The position numbers and the translations under genes are program-made. From assembly GCF_003425985.1 (NCBI RefSeq), contig NZ_CP022985.1:2269501-2333500 (forward strand): DNA of 64,000 nucleotides, written 5' to 3'. Every line of letters starts with the position of its first letter. The first letter of the stretch is position 1. Positions 9,565 to 18,380 of this stretch are shown one piece after another. The notes under the pieces were generated by a model. The model was not told the origin of the DNA. It did no database searches and saw only the letters and a program-made list of their open reading frames with translations. The DNA is from Mariniflexile sp. TRM1-10 (GTDB lineage: Bacteria; Bacteroidota; Bacteroidia; Flavobacteriales; Flavobacteriaceae).

Positions 9565-10458
9565 TTGGGCAATTCAAAAACGTCGGTAACAGTACCTTCT
9601 GTAATTTCAGATTTTAAGGAAATCACTAAAATGCGATTGGCATTAAGTGTGGTATTTTCATCACTTGCGGGTTATTTATTAGGTGTTGAAACAGTTGATT
9701 TTAAAACCTTGGTTTTATTGGCACTTGGCGGCTATTTTATGGTAGGTGCATCCAATGCATTCAATCAGATTATTGAAAAAGATTTGGATGCCTTAATGGA
9801 TCGCACCAAGAATAGACCCATTCCTGCAGGTCGGATGTCGGTAACCACCGCATTTATAATTGCATCTGTTTTTACAGTGTTGGGTATTATTATTTTATAC
9901 ACCATCAATAAGCAAACGGCTATGTTTGGTGCTATATCCATTTTTTTATACACCTGCGTTTATACACCTTTAAAAACGAAAACACCTTTGGCGGTTTTTG
10001 TTGGAGCGATACCGGGGGCGATTCCGTTTATGCTAGGTTGGGTAGCAGCAACCGATGATTTTGGTATAGAACCAGGCACTTTGTTTGCCTTACAGTTTTT
10101 TTGGCAGTTTCCCCATTTTTGGGCTATTGGTTGGTTTTTGTTTGAAGATTATAAGAAAGGCGGGTTCTTTATGTTGCCAACAGGTAAACAAGATAAAGGC
10201 ACTGCGGTTCAAACCATTATGTACACTATTTGGACGCTTTTGGTGTCTATTATTCCGGTTTTTGGTTTTACAGGTAGTTTAAAACTTTCTATCGTAGCAG
10301 CCATTTTGGTTTTTATATTAGGTTTGGGCATGTTATATTTTGCCATTCGATTATTTAAAGAAATGACCGAAAAAGCAGCAAAACAGTTGATGCTGGCAAG
10401 TGTTTCATATATAACATTGGTACAAATTGTTTACGTCATCGATAAATTTATAAGATAA
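9565..10458 (+). CDS. ctaB: Protoheme IX farnesyltransferase (heme O synthase)
   Basis: CtaB/CyoE adds a farnesyl group to heme b, making heme O for terminal oxidases, in the inner membrane. The 297-residue protein has about nine membrane helices. It carries the UbiA-family aspartate motif NAFNQIIEKDLDALMDRT followed by RPIP, and the second conserved loop YTPLKTKTPL. The TTG start at 9565 gives the usual flavobacterial N-terminus before ITKMRLALSVVFS; the first ATG would be at 9631 inside that motif. It opens a run of oxidase genes with only 2 bases to the next one. Confidence 0.95.
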   Translation: MGNSKTSVTVPSVISDFKEITKMRLALSVVFSSLAGYLLGVETVDFKTLVLLALGGYFMVGASNAFNQIIEKDLDALMDRTKNRPIPAGRMSVTTAFIIASVFTVLGIIILYTINKQTAMFGAISIFLYTCVYTPLKTKTPLAVFVGAIPGAIPFMLGWVAATDDFGIEPGTLFALQFFWQFPHFWAIGWFLFEDYKKGGFFMLPTGKQDKGTAVQTIMYTIWTLLVSIIPVFGFTGSLKLSIVAAILVFILGLGMLYFAIRLFKEMTEKAAKQLMLASVSYITLVQIVYVIDKFIR

Positions 10459-10460
10459 CC

Positions 10461-11042
10461 ATGGATTTAACACAAGGTACTTTAGAAGAAAAAAATAACA
10501 GAGCAAAAAAAATGATGCTTTGGTTTGGTATCATTTCGCTTATTATGTCGTTCGCGGGATGGACGAGCGCCTTTGTAGTAAGCAGTTCCAGACCCGATTG
10601 GTTGAAAGATTTTCAATTGCCTAATGCTTTTATAATCAGTACGATTATAATTATGTTGAGTAGTGTGGCGTTCATGCTGGCAAAAAGAGCTTTAAAAAGT
10701 AGCCACAGTAAGGCTACAATGCTTTGGTTATTTATCACGCTTATTTTAGGTATTGTCTTTATTTTTTATCAATTTTTTGGCTTTCAACAAATTATTGATT
10801 TGGGTTATAATTTCACGGGTCCAACCAGTAATGTCACCATGTCTTACATCTATTTAATAGCAATTGTGCATATTTTACACGTTGTAGTAGGGCTAGTTTG
10901 TTTATTGGTGGTAATTTATAATCATTTTAAACAAAAGTATAAACCAACAAAAATGCTTGGTTTTGAACTTGCAGCAACCTTTTGGCATTTTATAGACATC
11001 CTATGGGTGTATCTCTTTTTATTTTTATATTTTATAAGATAA
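10461..11042 (+). CDS. Cytochrome c oxidase subunit III (short form)
   Basis: This 193-residue membrane protein of the heme-copper oxidase subunit III family has five hydrophobic helices, with the family endings HILHVVVGL and FWHFIDILWVYLFLFLY. Subunit III stabilises proton pumping in the oxidase. It starts 2 bases after heme O synthase. A second, longer subunit III follows directly, an arrangement familiar from Bacteroidota. The catalytic subunits I and II are not in the window. Confidence 0.9.
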   Translation: MDLTQGTLEEKNNRAKKMMLWFGIISLIMSFAGWTSAFVVSSSRPDWLKDFQLPNAFIISTIIIMLSSVAFMLAKRALKSSHSKATMLWLFITLILGIVFIFYQFFGFQQIIDLGYNFTGPTSNVTMSYIYLIAIVHILHVVVGLVCLLVVIYNHFKQKYKPTKMLGFELAATFWHFIDILWVYLFLFLYFIR

Positions 11043-11088
11043 ATAAATTGATTATTTTTGTCCAACTTTAAAAAAACAACCAACATAT

Positions 11089-12069
11089 ATGAGTACTACA
11101 GTTGCAAACGCTGGAACAGAAGTTAAAACTTGGGGAGGAGGTAACGAGCCTTTAAAAGCAAGTTATGGTAAAATGATGATGTGGTTTTTCATCGTTTCAG
11201 ATGCTTTGACCTTTTCGGGGTTTTTAGCAGCCTACGGATTTTCAAGATTTAAATTTATTGATGCATGGCCAATTGCCGATGAGGTATTTACACACGTACC
11301 ATTTTTACATGGGCAAGAGTTACCAATGATTTATGTGGCGTTTATGACGTTTATACTTATCATGTCGTCTGTAACCATGGTATTGGCTGTAGATGCTGGT
11401 CATCATTTAAATAAAGCCAAAGTAACCTTATATATGTTTTTAACCATTATTGGTGGTATCATATTCGTTGGATCTCAAGCTTGGGAGTGGGCAACATTTA
11501 TAAAAGGCGATTTTGGTGCTGTTCAAACAAAAGGAGGAAACATTCTTCAATTTGTTGATACGGAAGGCCATCGTGTAGCATTAAGGGATTTTGTGGTAGC
11601 AGGGGAACATGAGCGCGTACAACAAGAGCGTAAAGATGGTATTTGGTTTGCTGAAGAAGGAACTTTGCCACCTTATACTGTTGAAGAAGTTGTACACGGT
11701 TTAGAAACACATGAAAATATTTTGGTTAGAACGCAGTTGTTGGACGAACATGGTCAAAAAACAGTTTTGTCTAGAGACGAGTCGTTAAAACAGTTGAAAA
11801 ACAATGGGAGATTAGTGGTTGAAGGTGCTAATTTACATGTTAATGAATATGGTTCGCCCTTATTTGCAGACTTCTTTTTCTTTATAACAGGGTTTCACGG
11901 ATTTCACGTATTTTCTGGAGTGATAATTAATATCATTATTTTCTTCAATGTGGTATTGGGAACTTACGAAAGACGTAGAAGCTACGAAATGGTTGAAAAA
12001 GTTGGTTTATACTGGCACTTTGTAGATTTGGTTTGGGTATTTGTATTTACATTCTTCTACCTAGTTTAA
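11089..12069 (+). CDS. Cytochrome c oxidase subunit III (long form with insert)
   Basis: This second subunit III homologue is 326 residues long. N-terminal helices containing MMWFFIVSDALTFSGFLAAYGF and C-terminal helices ending LYWHFVDLVWVFVFTFFYL match the family. Between them, at roughly residues 145-260, lies a hydrophilic insert of about 110 residues, rich in Glu, His and Val, that the short form lacks. The insert probably projects from one membrane face. A -7-like TATTTTTG at 11053-11060 could allow internal transcription. It is followed 24 bases later by subunit IV. Confidence 0.9.
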   Translation: MSTTVANAGTEVKTWGGGNEPLKASYGKMMMWFFIVSDALTFSGFLAAYGFSRFKFIDAWPIADEVFTHVPFLHGQELPMIYVAFMTFILIMSSVTMVLAVDAGHHLNKAKVTLYMFLTIIGGIIFVGSQAWEWATFIKGDFGAVQTKGGNILQFVDTEGHRVALRDFVVAGEHERVQQERKDGIWFAEEGTLPPYTVEEVVHGLETHENILVRTQLLDEHGQKTVLSRDESLKQLKNNGRLVVEGANLHVNEYGSPLFADFFFFITGFHGFHVFSGVIINIIIFFNVVLGTYERRRSYEMVEKVGLYWHFVDLVWVFVFTFFYLV

Positions 12070-12093
12070 TAAGTAAAAAATATTAGTTTAAAA

Positions 12094-12474
12094 ATGGCAC
12101 ACGCACATAAATTAGAGATATTTAGAGGTTTAGTTAAGTTTAAATCGAATACTCAAAAAATTTGGGGAGTTTTAATCTTTTTAACCATTGTTACTGCTGT
12201 AGAGGTTGTATTGGGTATATACAAACCAGAAGCTTTAATGGGTCAAGTATTAGGAATGAAAGGCCTTAACTGGATATTTATTATATTAACTTTAGTAAAA
12301 GCATACTATATTACTTGGGATTTTATGCACATGCGCGATGAAACTAGAGGTTTAAGACGTGCAGTGGTATGGACAGCCATTTTCTTAATTCTTTATTTAA
12401 TATTTATCTTATTACAAGAAGGTGGTTACGTTTTTCACGTTTATGACAAAGGTTATATAAAAAGAGATTTTTAA
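12094..12474 (+). CDS. Cytochrome c oxidase subunit IV family protein
   Basis: This is a 126-residue protein with three membrane helices of the prokaryotic oxidase subunit IV (CyoD/CtaF-like) type. The helices are at about 24-45, 60-78 and 92-110, with the connecting sequence YYITWDFMHMRDETRGLRR. It is the last gene before a strong terminator, so heme O synthase, both subunits III and this gene form one unit. Confidence 0.88.
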   Translation: MAHAHKLEIFRGLVKFKSNTQKIWGVLIFLTIVTAVEVVLGIYKPEALMGQVLGMKGLNWIFIILTLVKAYYITWDFMHMRDETRGLRRAVVWTAIFLILYLIFILLQEGGYVFHVYDKGYIKRDF

Positions 12475-12526
12475 TTAATCAAAGAGCCTACACACTGAGC
12501 AAAGTCTAAGTGTTAAATAGATATAT

Positions 12527-12555
12527 AAAGGCGGTTTTTAAACCGCCTTTTTTTA
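12527..12555 (+). terminator. Terminator of the oxidase subunit operon
   Basis: A perfect 11-bp stem (AAAGGCGGTTT / AAACCGCCTTT) with a 2-base formal loop is followed by a run of T. Confidence 0.93.
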
Positions 12556-12674
12556 TTTTTGCGTTTTGAATTGAAACATTCATAACGATATTTCGAAACA
12601 CAAGGGAACAATTATATGAATGTTCTATGTGCCATTAAGAAAATAAAAAGGCACACATAAAAAACAGGTTTTTA

Positions 12675-13391
12675 ATGAACTATAAAAAAGCAGGTCGGTA
12701 TTTAATTTTAGGAATTTTATTCTTTCTCCCTGTTACTTTTTTGCTGCTTTTGTACCCAGCAACCCATAACTATACGCCGCTTGATATCATAAACCAATCG
12801 GTTTTGGAAACCAATCAATTTCATTCAAATTCCGAAGAAAGCATTGTTTTGCAGGATCACATTACCATACTTGGGTTTTTAGGGTTAAACCCTATAGATA
12901 ATAGTATTGTGGCATCTAATTTAAAAGAATTGGTTTACGATAAATTTAAAGGTTTTAAAAAGTTTCAAATAGTCATTTTGATGCCGAAAGGTACTGAAGC
13001 TGCTGTTGAAAAACTAAAAGCTGAAATTAGTGGTTATGAAGATTTAAGATTTTGGCATTTTGCTTTTGGTGAACCTGATGCTATTAAAAATGTATTTGCT
13101 AGTTTAAAAAGTAAAACAGGTTTAACAGGTGATTTAGCTACGAATGATGTGTTTATAATTGATAAAGATTTAAACCAAAGGGGGCGATTGGACGACAGAA
13201 CTGATAACGAAATATCAAAGAAAGTGCCTCCTTATATTTTGAGTGCTTACAATTGCATTGAAGTAGCCGAAATAAAAAATAAGATGAGTGACGATTTACG
13301 TATATTGTTTACCGAATACAGACAAATAAGAAAAGGCGAATTCGATTCTTCAACAAGAAGAGCAAACGATTTAAACCCCGAAAATAATTAG
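12675..13391 (+). CDS. Membrane-anchored Sco-like protein without cysteines
   Basis: The 238-residue product has one N-terminal membrane helix (about 8-27). Its soluble domain has a thioredoxin-like pattern: HITILGFLGLNP, then FQIVILMPKG, and late on VFIIDKDLNQRGR. The late motif parallels FALIDKNGFIRS in the Sco protein encoded next. The domain has no CxxxC; only one Cys is present, near the C-terminus. A copper-binding role of the Sco kind is therefore unlikely. Its place between the oxidase subunits and Sco suggests a part in oxidase assembly. The fold assignment is inference. Confidence 0.6.
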   Translation: MNYKKAGRYLILGILFFLPVTFLLLLYPATHNYTPLDIINQSVLETNQFHSNSEESIVLQDHITILGFLGLNPIDNSIVASNLKELVYDKFKGFKKFQIVILMPKGTEAAVEKLKAEISGYEDLRFWHFAFGEPDAIKNVFASLKSKTGLTGDLATNDVFIIDKDLNQRGRLDDRTDNEISKKVPPYILSAYNCIEVAEIKNKMSDDLRILFTEYRQIRKGEFDSSTRRANDLNPENN

Positions 13392-13438
13392 CATGTGTCA
13401 GGTTGAAGTATCATTTTATTATAAAAAAGCAATATAAA

Positions 13439-13496
13439 ATGACGTTTAATTTGTCAGACTAAGCTTGTCGAAGTCCTAATTTTAAAAAAACGTCAT
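13439..13496. repeat. Inverted repeat with a GTCAGACTAAGCTTGTCGAAG core
   Basis: A 9-bp stem (ATGACGTTT / AAACGTCAT) encloses a core that resembles short repeats scattered in flavobacterial genomes. It lies between two assembly genes and could act as a weak terminator or a repeat insertion. Confidence 0.4.
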
Positions 13497-13545
13497 CGGT
13501 AGTACAGCCGAAAACCCACGGATTAATGAATTGAATATAAAAGCA

Positions 13546-14292
13546 ATGAGCAAAAAAACTAATTATTCATATATAGGTATCGCATTTATTATTCTCGTTT
13601 TTGGTATTATTTTCATTCCAAAAATTATAGATAGAATTTCTAATAATGATGTCATCAGAAACGAAAGCAGAAGTGATTTTTCCAAGGAAAATAAAGTAAA
13701 CCTTTCCGATTTGGCTTTTATAGAAATTAACGGAGAAGCAAAAAAAGTTCCATCATTTTCTTTTACAAATCAAGATGGAAAAACCATAACCAATAAAGAT
13801 TATGAGGGCAAGGTGTATGTCATTGAATTCTTTTTTACAACCTGCCCAACCATTTGCCCAAGAATGAATGCCAACCTTATTCAAATCCAAAATGCATTTA
13901 AAGGGTTTGAAAATTTTGGAGTGGCATCTTTCACTATAAATCCAGATTACGATACGCCTGAAATTCTTAAAGCCTATGCAGAGCATTATGGCGTAACCAA
14001 CCCTAATTGGCATTTAATGACAGGCGATAAAGAGGCTATTTACAAACTGTCAAACGAAGGGTTTAATCTTTATACAGCACAAGATGAAGATGCTGTAGGG
14101 GGTTTTGAACATTCTGGAAATTTTGCTCTAATCGATAAAAATGGATTTATTCGTTCTAGAAAAGATGAGTTTGGTAACCCGATTATTTATTACAAAGGGA
14201 TTGTTTCAGAATCTGAAAAGGTAGACGATGATGGTACACCGGAAGAGATTAGTGCATTAAAAGAAGATATTAAAAAATTGCTAAATGAGTAA
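13546..14292 (+). CDS. SCO family protein (oxidase copper-site assembly)
   Basis: Sco proteins deliver copper to, or reduce, the CuA site of cytochrome oxidase on the periplasmic side. The 248-residue product has a single N-terminal helix. Its thioredoxin-fold domain carries the copper motif CPTIC (within FFTTCPTICPRMN) and the distal ligand His in GGFEHSGNFALID. I chose the ATG at 13546; a TTG at 13531 would add five residues. It overlaps the DUF420 gene by 8 bases, so the two are coupled. Confidence 0.93.
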   Translation: MSKKTNYSYIGIAFIILVFGIIFIPKIIDRISNNDVIRNESRSDFSKENKVNLSDLAFIEINGEAKKVPSFSFTNQDGKTITNKDYEGKVYVIEFFFTTCPTICPRMNANLIQIQNAFKGFENFGVASFTINPDYDTPEILKAYAEHYGVTNPNWHLMTGDKEAIYKLSNEGFNLYTAQDEDAVGGFEHSGNFALIDKNGFIRSRKDEFGNPIIYYKGIVSESEKVDDDGTPEEISALKEDIKKLLNE

Positions 14293-14821
14293 TAAACAAG
14301 AAATTTTAGATGATAAAAAATACAATAAATTAATTGTAGTATTATCAATAGTGATACCCATAGTCGTCGCCATCTTATTCGGTGTAAGAATACCTAATGT
14401 AGAACCTTTGTCTTTTTTACCACCTATTTATGCTACCATAAATGGATTGACAGCTATTATTTTAGTAATTGCTTTTTTTGCCATTAAAAACAAACAAGTA
14501 GTGCTTCATGAAAATTTAATGACAACCGCCATTTGGTGTTCGGCTTTATTTTTGATTATGTACGTAGCTTACCACATGACCAGCGATTCCACAAAGTTTG
14601 GAGGCGAAGGAACTATTAAGTATGTGTATTATTTCATCTTATTAACTCATATTTTACTGTCTATTGTTGTTATTCCATTTGTGTTAATCACGTATGTTAG
14701 AGCGATAACCAATAACATAGAAAAGCATAAAAAAATAGCAAGAATTACTTTTCCGTTATGGTTATATGTTGCTGTGACAGGGGTTATTGTTTATGTTATG
14801 ATTTCACCATATTACGCTTAA
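14285..14821 (+). CDS. DUF420 domain membrane protein (oxidase assembly, CtaM-like)
   Basis: This 178-residue protein has five hydrophobic helices and the DUF420 pattern of a first helix pair, the loop GVRIPNVEPLSFLPPIYATINGL, and conserved His residues in AYHMTSDS and LTHILLS. DUF420 proteins (CtaM in Gram-positive bacteria) are needed to make active aa3-type oxidases, which fits the overlap with sco and the oxidase genes upstream. Confidence 0.85.
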   Translation: MSNKQEILDDKKYNKLIVVLSIVIPIVVAILFGVRIPNVEPLSFLPPIYATINGLTAIILVIAFFAIKNKQVVLHENLMTTAIWCSALFLIMYVAYHMTSDSTKFGGEGTIKYVYYFILLTHILLSIVVIPFVLITYVRAITNNIEKHKKIARITFPLWLYVAVTGVIVYVMISPYYA

Positions 14822-14862
14822 AAGAAAAAAGAAAGAAGATAAAAGAGAAGAAATAAAAGAAA

Positions 14863-14886
14863 CCGTCTAACCGTCTAACCGTCTAA
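14863..14886 (+). repeat. Three tandem copies of octamer CCGTCTAA
   Basis: Three exact copies of an 8-base unit sit directly before the ATG at 14890, preceded by a purine-rich tract (14821-14861). The same octamer is repeated seven times at 50094-50149. Confidence 0.9.
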
Positions 14887-14889
14887 CTT

Positions 14890-15108
14890 ATGAAACATAA
14901 AGTTGTCTTAATTCTTTTATCTCTTTTCTTTTTTCTAGAAACCAACGCCCAATGCGCTATGTGTCGCGCTGTTTTAGAAAGTGAAGAAGGGCAAACAGCA
15001 GCAGAAGGTATTAACGATGGGATTGTTTATTTAATGGCCATTCCATACATCTTGGTTGGAGGTATTGGCTTCTTTATCTATAAGAAATACAAGACGTTAA
15101 AAAAGTAA
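14890..15108 (+). CDS. Small CxxC membrane protein
   Basis: I know this 72-residue protein only as a conserved Bacteroidota hypothetical. It has a signal peptide (residues 1-20, ending TNAQ), then immediately CAMCRAVLE with a CxxC pair, an acidic stretch, and one membrane helix (about 43-63) followed by a Lys-rich tail. The CxxC on the outer face and the place after sco and DUF420 suggest a redox or metal role in oxidase assembly, which is inference. The tandem octamers upstream lie in its leader. Confidence 0.7.
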   Translation: MKHKVVLILLSLFFFLETNAQCAMCRAVLESEEGQTAAEGINDGIVYLMAIPYILVGGIGFFIYKKYKTLKK

Positions 15109-15192
15109 TAAAAAGTTTTTAGTCTGTAATATGTAACATTACTTTGTATTGATAGTCTAATTAGAAAGCTTCACGCTTAATCAATCAAAAAA

Positions 15193-15894
15193 ATGTTAGA
15201 AATACGTCAATTACACAAATCCTACCCTATAGGAGATTCCAGTTTACATGTATTAAAAGGTATTGATCTTACTGTTGAACAAGGCGAAATGGTTGCCATT
15301 ATGGGGTCTTCGGGCTCTGGAAAATCCACTTTGTTAAATATCATAGGGATGTTGGACGAAGCAGATTCTGGAGACTATATTCTAGACGGATTGCCCATTA
15401 AGAATCTTACCGAAAAGAAAGCAGCTGTTTACAGAAACAAATTTTTAGGATTTATTTTTCAATCGTTCAATCTTATTAATTATAAAAATGCCCTTGAAAA
15501 TGTAGCGTTACCTTTGTATTATCAAGGTATGAAACGTAAAGAACGTCAAGAGTTGGCCATGTTTCATTTAGAAAAAGTAGGGTTGGCTAATTGGGCAAAC
15601 CATTTGCCGAAAGAATTATCGGGAGGTCAAAACCAGCGTGTTGCCATAGCCAGAGCCTTAGCTGCAAATCCTAAGTTATTATTAGCCGATGAGCCAACAG
15701 GTGCTTTAGATTCGTCAACTTCACACGAAATTATGGCATTTATTCAGCAATTAAATGATGAAGGTAAAACCATTTTAATGGTAACCCACGAAGAAGATAT
15801 TGCCAATATGTGTAAACGAATTGTGCGCCTACGCGATGGCGTCATTATGGAAGACAAAAAAGTAACACAGGTAAGAGCCCAACAGTATGTTTGA
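15193..15894 (+). CDS. ABC transporter ATP-binding protein (MacB/LolD type)
   Basis: This 233-residue ATPase powers the two FtsX-like permeases encoded next. It has Walker A GSSGSGKST (about 37-45), the Q-loop FQSFNLI, the signature LSGGQNQRVAIARA, Walker B LLLADEPTGALD and the switch His in MVTHE. The length and N-terminus are those of the lipoprotein-export or macrolide-type family. Its stop overlaps the first permease start by 8 bases. The operon (ATPase, two permeases, adaptor, TolC) points to a tripartite efflux pump. Confidence 0.95.
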   Translation: MLEIRQLHKSYPIGDSSLHVLKGIDLTVEQGEMVAIMGSSGSGKSTLLNIIGMLDEADSGDYILDGLPIKNLTEKKAAVYRNKFLGFIFQSFNLINYKNALENVALPLYYQGMKRKERQELAMFHLEKVGLANWANHLPKELSGGQNQRVAIARALAANPKLLLADEPTGALDSSTSHEIMAFIQQLNDEGKTILMVTHEEDIANMCKRIVRLRDGVIMEDKKVTQVRAQQYV

Positions 15895-17116
15895 TTTAGA
15901 CCTTTGGCGAGAAATATTTCAAAGTATCAATAAAAATAGAACCAGAAGTTTATTGTCTGGCTTTACCGTCGCATTTGCTATTTTGCTATTCACCATTCTT
16001 TTCGGTATCGCCAACGGGTTACAAAACACTTTTTCCGAAGCCTTTGTCGATGACGCTAGCAATTCTATATTTATACAATCTGGACGTACAACTAAGGCAA
16101 ATAAAGGGTTTCAGGCAGGTAGGCAAATTCAATTCAAAAATGAAGATTTCAATTATATAAAAGAAGAATTTGGAAACAAGGTAGAATATATTACCGCCAG
16201 AATCTATAACAACATACAGGCCTCTTTTAGAAACGAACAAGGGAGTTACAGTTTAAGGGGCGTTCATCCAGACCATCAGTTTTTAGAAAAAACCCAAGTA
16301 CAGGAAGGCCGTTATATAAATCAAACCGATTTAGTTAATAGAACCAAAGTTGTGGTTATTGGCAAAAAAATCGAAGAAGATTTGTTTTTAAAAACAACAG
16401 CTTTAGGAAAGTATATAAACCTTAGTGGCATCCCATATAAAGTCGTTGGGATTTTTACCGATGATGGAGGCGATCATGAAGAAAGCATTATATACATGCC
16501 CGTAACAACTTCGCAACAGGTGTATGGTAATAATGATTATATAGATCAAATAAACTTAACCTACAATCCAGAATTGGATTATGATGAAGCTTTAGCGTTT
16601 AGCAACACACTTAGCAAAAAACTTAAAGAACGGTTTTCGGTAGCAAGTAGTGATCAACGCGCGGTAAGAGTTCATAACATGGCAGAAGGCACTAAAGCAG
16701 TTAGCCAAATGACATTCGGCTTAACGGTTATTATACTTGTAATAGGTTTTGGAACCTTAATAGCAGGTATTGTGGGAATAAGCAATATCATGATTTTTAT
16801 AGTTAAAGAACGCACCAAAGAAATAGGTATTCGTAAAGCATTAGGGGCGTCGCCAAAATCAATTATATCCATTATTTTAATAGAATCCATAATCATAACC
16901 GCCATTGCAGGCTATGTTGGCTTGCTGATAGGTGTTGGGGTTGTCGAGTTAGCAGAACCTGTTTTAAAAGATTATTTCATTAAAGACCCAGGTGTAAGTA
17001 ACAGTTTGGTAATTGGAGCTACCATTACACTGATATCCGCAGGTGCTATAGCGGGCTATTTGCCAGCAAAAAAAGCATCGCAAATTAAACCAATTGTAGC
17101 ATTAAGAAACGACTAA
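15887..17116 (+). CDS. ABC transporter permease, MacB-like (first)
   Basis: This 409-residue permease has one N-terminal helix (about 20-40), a periplasmic MacB-type core domain (about 50-270), and three C-terminal helices of the FtsX domain with the conserved loop VKERTKEIGIRKALGASP. It has a paralogue 2 bases downstream, so the transporter is likely a heterodimer of the two permeases with the shared ATPase. Confidence 0.93.
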   Translation: MFDLDLWREIFQSINKNRTRSLLSGFTVAFAILLFTILFGIANGLQNTFSEAFVDDASNSIFIQSGRTTKANKGFQAGRQIQFKNEDFNYIKEEFGNKVEYITARIYNNIQASFRNEQGSYSLRGVHPDHQFLEKTQVQEGRYINQTDLVNRTKVVVIGKKIEEDLFLKTTALGKYINLSGIPYKVVGIFTDDGGDHEESIIYMPVTTSQQVYGNNDYIDQINLTYNPELDYDEALAFSNTLSKKLKERFSVASSDQRAVRVHNMAEGTKAVSQMTFGLTVIILVIGFGTLIAGIVGISNIMIFIVKERTKEIGIRKALGASPKSIISIILIESIIITAIAGYVGLLIGVGVVELAEPVLKDYFIKDPGVSNSLVIGATITLISAGAIAGYLPAKKASQIKPIVALRND

Positions 17117-17118
17117 GC

Positions 17119-18363
17119 ATGTTTAAATTTTTATTAGAAAGAGATACGTGGCAAGAAGTTTTCGATAGCTTTAGTAAAAACAAACTAAGGTCAATCCTTA
17201 CTATGGTAGGTGTTTGGTGGGGCATTTTATTGTTAATAGGTTTGTTAGGTTCTGCAAGAGGATTGGAAAATTCATTTAACCGATTGTTTGGTAGTTTTGC
17301 AACCAATAGTGTGTTTGTTTGGGGTCAAAATACCAGCAAACCTTTTAAAGGGTTTCAAGAAGGAAAGCAAGTAAGGTTAACGTTGTCCGATGCCAAAAAA
17401 GTTGAAGAAAACGTAGAAGGTATTGAGTTTGTACTTCCAAGAAGCCAGCAATCGGCAAATGTTACAAGAAACTTTCTTTCAGGAAGTTTTCAAATGGCTG
17501 GTGATTATCCGTTGTTAGACCAATTACAAAAGAAGAAACTCATTCACGGAAGATTTATCAATCAAAATGACATTGATGATAATAAAAAAACAGCCGTCAT
17601 ATCTGAAGATGCCTATAAGCAATTGTTTGATAAAGGGGAGGGTGCCATTGGTAACTATATAGATATTAATGGTATAAACTTTATGGTTATTGGCATTTTT
17701 GAAGTGAGTAATATGAATATGGGACCATCAACAGATATCCATATACCATTCACAACGTTTCAACAAATATACAATCAAGGCGATAGAATTGGTTGGATGA
17801 TGATTACCGGAAAACCAGAATACGACATCAAACAAATTGAAGAAGACACAAAATTATTGCTTAAAAACTTAAATAATATCCACCCAGAAGACACACGTGC
17901 TTTTGGAAGTTTTAATCTAGGAAAAGAATTTGCGAAAGTTACAGGTTTTTTAACAGGCATGCAGTTTTTAACATGGTTTGTGGGTATCGCTACCCTAATA
18001 GCAGGAGTTTTTGCCATTGGTAATATATTGCTAATAACCGTGAGAGAACGCACCAAAGAAATTGGGGTACGTCGTGCCTTAGGTGCCACACCGTTTGAAA
18101 TTAAAAGACAAATAGTAGTTGAAGCCGTTTTTTTAACATTAGTAGCAGGTATTTTCGGAATTATTTCCGGAGGTTGGATTCTAATTGGATTGGATGCTGC
18201 TTTTGGTCAAGGGTCCGATGCTGCCATAGTTAACGCATCGGTATCTATAGCGGTGGTGTTTATTGCACTTATCATATTAGTCGTGTTAGGTACTTTAATA
18301 GGGTTAATTCCAGCATTTAAAGCAACCAGTATAAAACCAATAGAAGCATTAAGAGAAGAATAA
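17119..18363 (+). CDS. ABC transporter permease, MacB-like (second)
   Basis: The second permease is 414 residues with the same layout. It has the N-terminal motif WQEVFDSFSKNKLRSILTMVGVWWGI, a periplasmic core domain, and an FtsX domain with VRERTKEIGVRRALGATP. The sequence has diverged well beyond a recent duplication. It is followed 17 bases later by the membrane-fusion protein. Confidence 0.93.
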   Translation: MFKFLLERDTWQEVFDSFSKNKLRSILTMVGVWWGILLLIGLLGSARGLENSFNRLFGSFATNSVFVWGQNTSKPFKGFQEGKQVRLTLSDAKKVEENVEGIEFVLPRSQQSANVTRNFLSGSFQMAGDYPLLDQLQKKKLIHGRFINQNDIDDNKKTAVISEDAYKQLFDKGEGAIGNYIDINGINFMVIGIFEVSNMNMGPSTDIHIPFTTFQQIYNQGDRIGWMMITGKPEYDIKQIEEDTKLLLKNLNNIHPEDTRAFGSFNLGKEFAKVTGFLTGMQFLTWFVGIATLIAGVFAIGNILLITVRERTKEIGVRRALGATPFEIKRQIVVEAVFLTLVAGIFGIISGGWILIGLDAAFGQGSDAAIVNASVSIAVVFIALIILVVLGTLIGLIPAFKATSIKPIEALREE

Positions 18364-18380
18364 ATAATAACATTAACCAA

